Assembly (NCBI RefSeq): GCF_030732845.1
Contig: NZ_JASHKA010000014.1
Location: 62,001 to 126,000 of the forward strand
From: Roseibium sp. MMSF_3544
GTDB taxonomy: Bacteria; Pseudomonadota; Alphaproteobacteria; Rhizobiales; Stappiaceae
DNA length: 64,000 nt
Reading direction: 5' to 3'
The notes below the pieces were generated by a model that made no database searches, was not told the origin of the DNA, and saw nothing but the letters and a program-made list of their open reading frames with translations. Below are positions 61,229 to 64,000 of this stretch, one piece after another. Every line of letters starts with the position of its first letter. Within the stretch, counting starts at the first letter, position 1. A program made the translations under genes and the position numbers.

Positions 61229-61786
61229 TCAGTAGACCGGCGGGGAAATCACCCAGACGGCAACTGCAGGTTCGGAATAGGGGTTGGCCCAGCGATAGGA
61301 CGCATCGCGGATGCGAAAGCTGTCCCCGGCCGCGACCGTGAAGGCATCATCATCCAGCCAGATATCCAGCTTGCCGGAAATCACGTAGGCGACCTCCTGG
61401 GTCGGGCGCGTAATCGGCTTGCTCCGGTGAGATCCCGGCTGGAAAGTCGAGTGGATCATCTCGAAACTGTCGGTGAGATCGGGCGACACGAGCGTTTCGA
61501 CCAGACCGGCATCGCGCTCTCCGATTACACGGCGAGCCGCCGCACGCACGATGCGGCCTTTTTCAACTTCGGGAGCTTCGGCACTGCCGAAGAAGATCGA
61601 AAGCGGCACACCGAAAATATCCGCAATCTGCCGGAGGTCGGACAGGCGCGGCGTGGAAATATCCCGCTCGATCTGGGACAGCCAGCCGACGGACCTGCCG
61701 AGTTTCTGGGCCAGATCCTCGAGGGTCATTTTCCGTGTTGCACGAAGGGCCCTGAGGTCTTCTCCCAGGCTGCTGCTTTCCACCAT
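61229..61786 (-). CDS. XRE-cupin transcriptional regulator
   Basis: 185-residue regulator with an N-terminal XRE helix-turn-helix (about residues 8-62, LEDLAQKLGRSVGWLSQIERD) and a C-terminal cupin domain (about 105-182, TRPTQEVAYVISGKLDIWL), a family that controls polyamine, amino-acid or choline catabolism. It heads the operon with the two DMGDH-like genes and the MttB-family gene. A perfect 11-bp-arm palindrome lies 12 bases before its ATG, so it is probably autoregulated. Confidence 0.9.
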   Translation of the reverse strand: MVESSSLGEDLRALRATRKMTLEDLAQKLGRSVGWLSQIERDISTPRLSDLRQIADIFGVPLSIFFGSAEAPEVEKGRIVRAAARRVIGERDAGLVETLVSPDLTDSFEMIHSTFQPGSHRSKPITRPTQEVAYVISGKLDIWLDDDAFTVAAGDSFRIRDASYRWANPYSEPAVAVWVISPPVY

Positions 61787-61797
61787 GATATTCCGCT

Positions 61798-61824
61798 CGT
61801 GAAATTATTGCGGATAATTTCACG
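61798..61824. promoter_or_regulatory. Operator of the XRE-cupin operon
   Basis: Perfect inverted repeat: the left arm CGTGAAATTAT at 61798-61808, five bases TGCGG, and its exact complement at 61814-61824. A weaker copy (AAATTTTCA...TGAAATTTT) lies at 61847-61872. Both have the half-site GTGAAATT. The sites sit between the XRE start and the MocR gene end, and are likely bound by the XRE protein. Confidence 0.65.
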
Positions 61825-61928
61825 CCTCAAAATGAAAAAATCAACAAAATTTTCACGGGAGAATGAAATTTTTCAAACGTGTTTTGAGAACGGTTTTCTG
61901 GAGACAGGTTTTGCGGCCCAAAATGAGG

Positions 61929-63398
61929 CTAAGCGCTTGCTTCTTCCAGTCTTTTCGCAATGTGTGAAATGCCGTCGGGGATGCGTGCGGACGCAATGGA
62001 AGAATAGGCAAGCCGATAGTATCCGGGCTGCTCTTCGCCTTCCGCGAAGAAGGCGCGGCCGGGTTCGATCAAAACGTCGTCTTGTCGAAGCTTCATTGCC
62101 AGAGCAGAGCTGTCGGTTCCTTCAGGGGTTCGCATCCAGAAAGACGAGCCGCCGAAGGTTCCCTGGCCGTTTTGTGTCAGGCCGTTTTCATGCAGGCTCT
62201 GCTCCATGATCGATCTGCGCTTGCGGTAAAGGCGACCCATCCGGGCGATCTGCGCATCGTAGTGGCCGAGCGAAAGGAAATAGGCTGCCGTGCGCTGAAT
62301 AAGTCCAGGTGGATGACGCAGGACAAGTGACCGGAGCGCGCGCGCTTCACGGATAAAAGGTTCGGACGCGACCAGATAGCCGAGGCGCAAGCCGGGAAAG
62401 AGCGATTTCGAAAAGGAACCGACATAAATGACCGACCCTGTCGGGTCGAGTGACTTCAGCGCCGGAGAAGGCGATTTCAGGAAGGAAATCTCGAACTCGT
62501 AGTCGTCCTCCACAACGATGAAGCCGTCGCGCGCTGCCAGGTCCAAAAGGCGCTCGCGCCGGGAGACCGGCATCGTTGCGTTGGTGGGGCAGTGATGGCT
62601 CGGTGTCGTGAAAACCACATCCAGTGTGTCCGGAAGGTCTTCGGGCGGAAGGCCGGCGGCGTCGACATCGACCGCGACCGTGTTGCAGCGGGTCTGGCTC
62701 AGGATCTGGCGGAGCCCCGGATAGCAGGGATTCTCGATGGCTGCCGTACGTCTTTGTGTCAGAAGGATCTGGGCCGTGATCCACAAGGCGTGCTGCGCAC
62801 CCATCGTGATCAGGATTTCTTCGGGCCGGGCAGTGATTGCGCGCCGCGGCAGGATCTGACGCAGAATGAATTCGACCAGCATGGGGTCGTCGCGCTCGTA
62901 ATAGTCCGTTGCGAGCGTGTCGAAATCCTTCCGGCCCACCGCCTTAAGGGCGCAGTTGCGCCAGTTGTGGTGATCGAACAGCCGGGAATCCGATTGTCCG
63001 TAGATGAAGGGATACTTGTAATCGCGCCAGTTGTCCGGGCGCACCAGCGGAACATGTTCTGAAAACCGCTGGCCGATCGTGCGTGACCAGTCGACCTGGG
63101 TCTTGGTCGACTGGTCGGGCAGGTTGAATTTTGGGCGGCTTGGGGCGGTTTGCGCGACGAAATAGCCGGAGCGGCCTTTGGAGACCAGATACTCGTTTGA
63201 GACAAGTTCGGTATAGGCGATCGTGACGGTAATTCTGGCAACACCCAGATGCTCGGCCAGTTTTCGGCTCGACGGCATTTTCTCGCCCGGCAAGCAGCGC
63301 CCAGAAAGGATGGCCTCAACGACGAGCCGCTGGATCTGCTGCTGAAGCGAGGTTTCGGTGTCGGGGCGAAGAAAGAATGTTTCTGCCGGAATTGCCAC
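61929..63398 (-). CDS. MocR-family PLP-dependent regulator
   Basis: 489-residue GntR helix-turn-helix (residues about 15-85, MPSSRKLAEHLGVARITVTIAYTEL) joined to a fold-type-I aminotransferase domain with the PLP lysine in GSFSKSLFPGLRLGYL. Such proteins regulate by binding PLP adducts of amino compounds; relatives include TauR (taurine), PdxR and GabR. It is upstream of the XRE operon on the same strand, 142 bases away. TauR would fit the nearby xsc, but that is only a guess; it could equally control the amine operon. Confidence 0.87.
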   Translation of the reverse strand: MAIPAETFFLRPDTETSLQQQIQRLVVEAILSGRCLPGEKMPSSRKLAEHLGVARITVTIAYTELVSNEYLVSKGRSGYFVAQTAPSRPKFNLPDQSTKTQVDWSRTIGQRFSEHVPLVRPDNWRDYKYPFIYGQSDSRLFDHHNWRNCALKAVGRKDFDTLATDYYERDDPMLVEFILRQILPRRAITARPEEILITMGAQHALWITAQILLTQRRTAAIENPCYPGLRQILSQTRCNTVAVDVDAAGLPPEDLPDTLDVVFTTPSHHCPTNATMPVSRRERLLDLAARDGFIVVEDDYEFEISFLKSPSPALKSLDPTGSVIYVGSFSKSLFPGLRLGYLVASEPFIREARALRSLVLRHPPGLIQRTAAYFLSLGHYDAQIARMGRLYRKRRSIMEQSLHENGLTQNGQGTFGGSSFWMRTPEGTDSSALAMKLRQDDVLIEPGRAFFAEGEEQPGYYRLAYSSIASARIPDGISHIAKRLEEASA

Positions 63399-63551
63399 GT
63401 CTGGCCCTATTTCTGGACTTGTCTGGACCTATAAAATAGCTGTCTTGCGGTTTTTGGCAATTCCTGTTGAGGACAGGCAGAAAGACAAGCTGGTCGCATC
63501 GGTTGTCATCCCGGACGGCAACTCGGGCACTGACCTCTGTCCCGCCCCCGG

Positions 63552-63580
63552 GTGTCATCCCCGACTTGATCGGGGATCCA
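63552..63580. repeat. REP-type palindrome, copy 1
   Basis: GTCATCCCCGACTTGATCGG core with the palindrome CCCCGA...TCGGGG. Its left flank from 63528 (CACTGACCTCTGTCCCGCCC) is also repeated at 63944, making a direct repeat of over 50 bases with copy 3. Confidence 0.8.
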
Positions 63581-63663
63581 ATACACCTCGCAACAAGCGA
63601 CTTGTTTGGTTTTCGGGAAAACGGGAACTCCGAATTCAAACAACGCGGCTCTGGAAACGAGTA

Positions 63664-63690
63664 GATCCCCGATCAAGTCGGGGATGACAC
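63664..63690. repeat. REP-type palindrome, copy 2 (inverted)
   Basis: Same core as copy 1 in the opposite orientation (GATCCCCGATCAAGTCGGGG), about 85 bases away, so copies 1 and 2 face each other and could form a long stem-loop. Confidence 0.8.
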
Positions 63691-63793
63691 CGGAGGTGTT
63701 TGGCGTGCGCTCTCGGCAAACCTTCGGGGCCGGCGCGACGCGGGACTTAGGGTGGCGGTGCTCGGAGGTGAATGGCATGCAGCTAACTCCGAC

Positions 63794-63831
63794 TGTCACC
63801 CCGGACGCAGCGCAGCGGAGATCCGGGGCCT
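63794..63831. repeat. Second REP type
   Basis: CACCCCGGACGCAGCGCAGC begins a stem whose other arm is GATCCGGGGCC. This different palindromic unit also recurs in many alphaproteobacterial genomes. Confidence 0.65.
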
Positions 63832-63943
63832 ACTCGTTTGCAGAGGCATTGTGATGAGTGTGGCACTGCCACAGCCCACAGAGATCCTTAGCCAAGTTGA
63901 GAGGCGAGTGGGCCCCGGCTCAAGACTGGCGCGGAAATTGGAA

Positions 63944-64000
63944 CACTGACCTCTGTCCCGCCCCGGTGTCATCCCCGACTTGATCGGGGATCCAATCCAC
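63944..64000. repeat. REP-type palindrome, copy 3
   Basis: Repeats copy 1 with its left flank (CACTGACCTCTGTCCCGCCC) and core, and runs off the end of the window. Confidence 0.8.

Larger units (their letters stand above)
63399..64000. other. Non-coding right edge with REP repeats
   Basis: 602 bases without a believable gene. It holds three copies of one palindromic repeat, a second REP type, and no promoter I would name apart from the AT-rich patch at about 63430 (TATAAAATAG) upstream of the MocR gene, which on the minus strand could hold its promoter. Confidence 0.6.

Noticed and set aside
61929-63398. Calling the MocR regulator TauR
   Set aside because: The fold fits and xsc is nearby, but the gene lies beside the amine operon and the family is large, so no symbol was given.
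1-64000. tRNA, rRNA, CRISPR, transposase or prophage genes
   Set aside because: Reading the intergenic regions showed no cloverleaf-like T-loop pattern, no spaced direct repeats of CRISPR type and no recombinase-like protein.

Overview
This 64 kb window is a stretch of chromosome from a GC-rich alphaproteobacterium, most likely a marine member of the Hyphomicrobiales such as Stappiaceae (Roseibium/Labrenzia/Stappia-like). That placement is inference. It rests on the gene order lptC-lptA-lptB-rpoN-hpf-ptsN, a glucan synthase OpgH, a CbiG-CobJ fusion, Xsc/SoeABC sulfonate genes, an MttB/dimethylglycine dehydrogenase-type cluster, and short REP-type palindromes at the right edge. No rRNA, tRNA, prophage, transposase or CRISPR array was recognised.

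Layout. 1-0.9 kb: two small c-type cytochromes. 1.0-7.2 kb: housekeeping block (RNase D-like exonuclease, LPS-export genes lptC/A/B, sigma-54, hibernation factor, nitrogen PTS IIA), closed by a strong terminator. 7.3-9.1 kb: opgH, convergent. 9.2-12.5 kb: a tight four-gene operon of a dehydrogenase, a degenerate pterin-synthase-like protein, a glycosyltransferase and a methyltransferase, with no pathway I can name. 12.5-25.4 kb: exopolysaccharide locus (flippase, four glycosyltransferases, deacetylase, polymerase-like protein, acyltransferase, secreted GH5 glycanase, GumC-like protein, CelD-type acetyltransferase). 25.4-29.6 kb and 34.2-40.0 kb: two blocks of cobalamin genes (cobK, cbiD, cobA, cobB; then cobM, cbiG-cobJ, cobI, cobL, an 81-residue unknown, cobH and a His-rich membrane protein). 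Between them lie a periplasmic unknown, a BchE-like B12/radical-SAM protein, a methyltransferase and an MFS exporter. 40.3-45.8 kb: DUF2946 and PepSY proteins, a haem-binding PP2C phosphatase, an AT-rich orphan and an Hsp70 relative. 45.9-54.4 kb: sulfonate dissimilation operon xsc-ackA-soeABC plus a GlxA-type regulator. 54.7-63.4 kb: methylated-amine operon (XRE-cupin regulator, two DMGDH/GcvT-type oxidoreductases flanking an MttB-family methyltransferase) and a MocR-type regulator. 63.4-64 kb: non-coding DNA with REP repeats.

How the parts fit. Xsc should turn sulfoacetaldehyde into sulfite and acetyl phosphate. AckA can then make ATP from acetyl phosphate, and SoeABC can pass sulfite electrons to quinone, so the operon conserves energy at two steps. 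The MttB/DMGDH operon reads as stepwise demethylation of glycine betaine (betaine to dimethylglycine to sarcosine). Its MttB enzyme and the BchE-like protein would both draw on the corrinoid made by the cob genes in the same window. The most novel-looking items are the degenerate pterin-synthase operon, the small ORF inside the cob operon, a repeat that sits on the stop codons of two unrelated genes, and several clean operator-like palindromes next to the catabolic operons.
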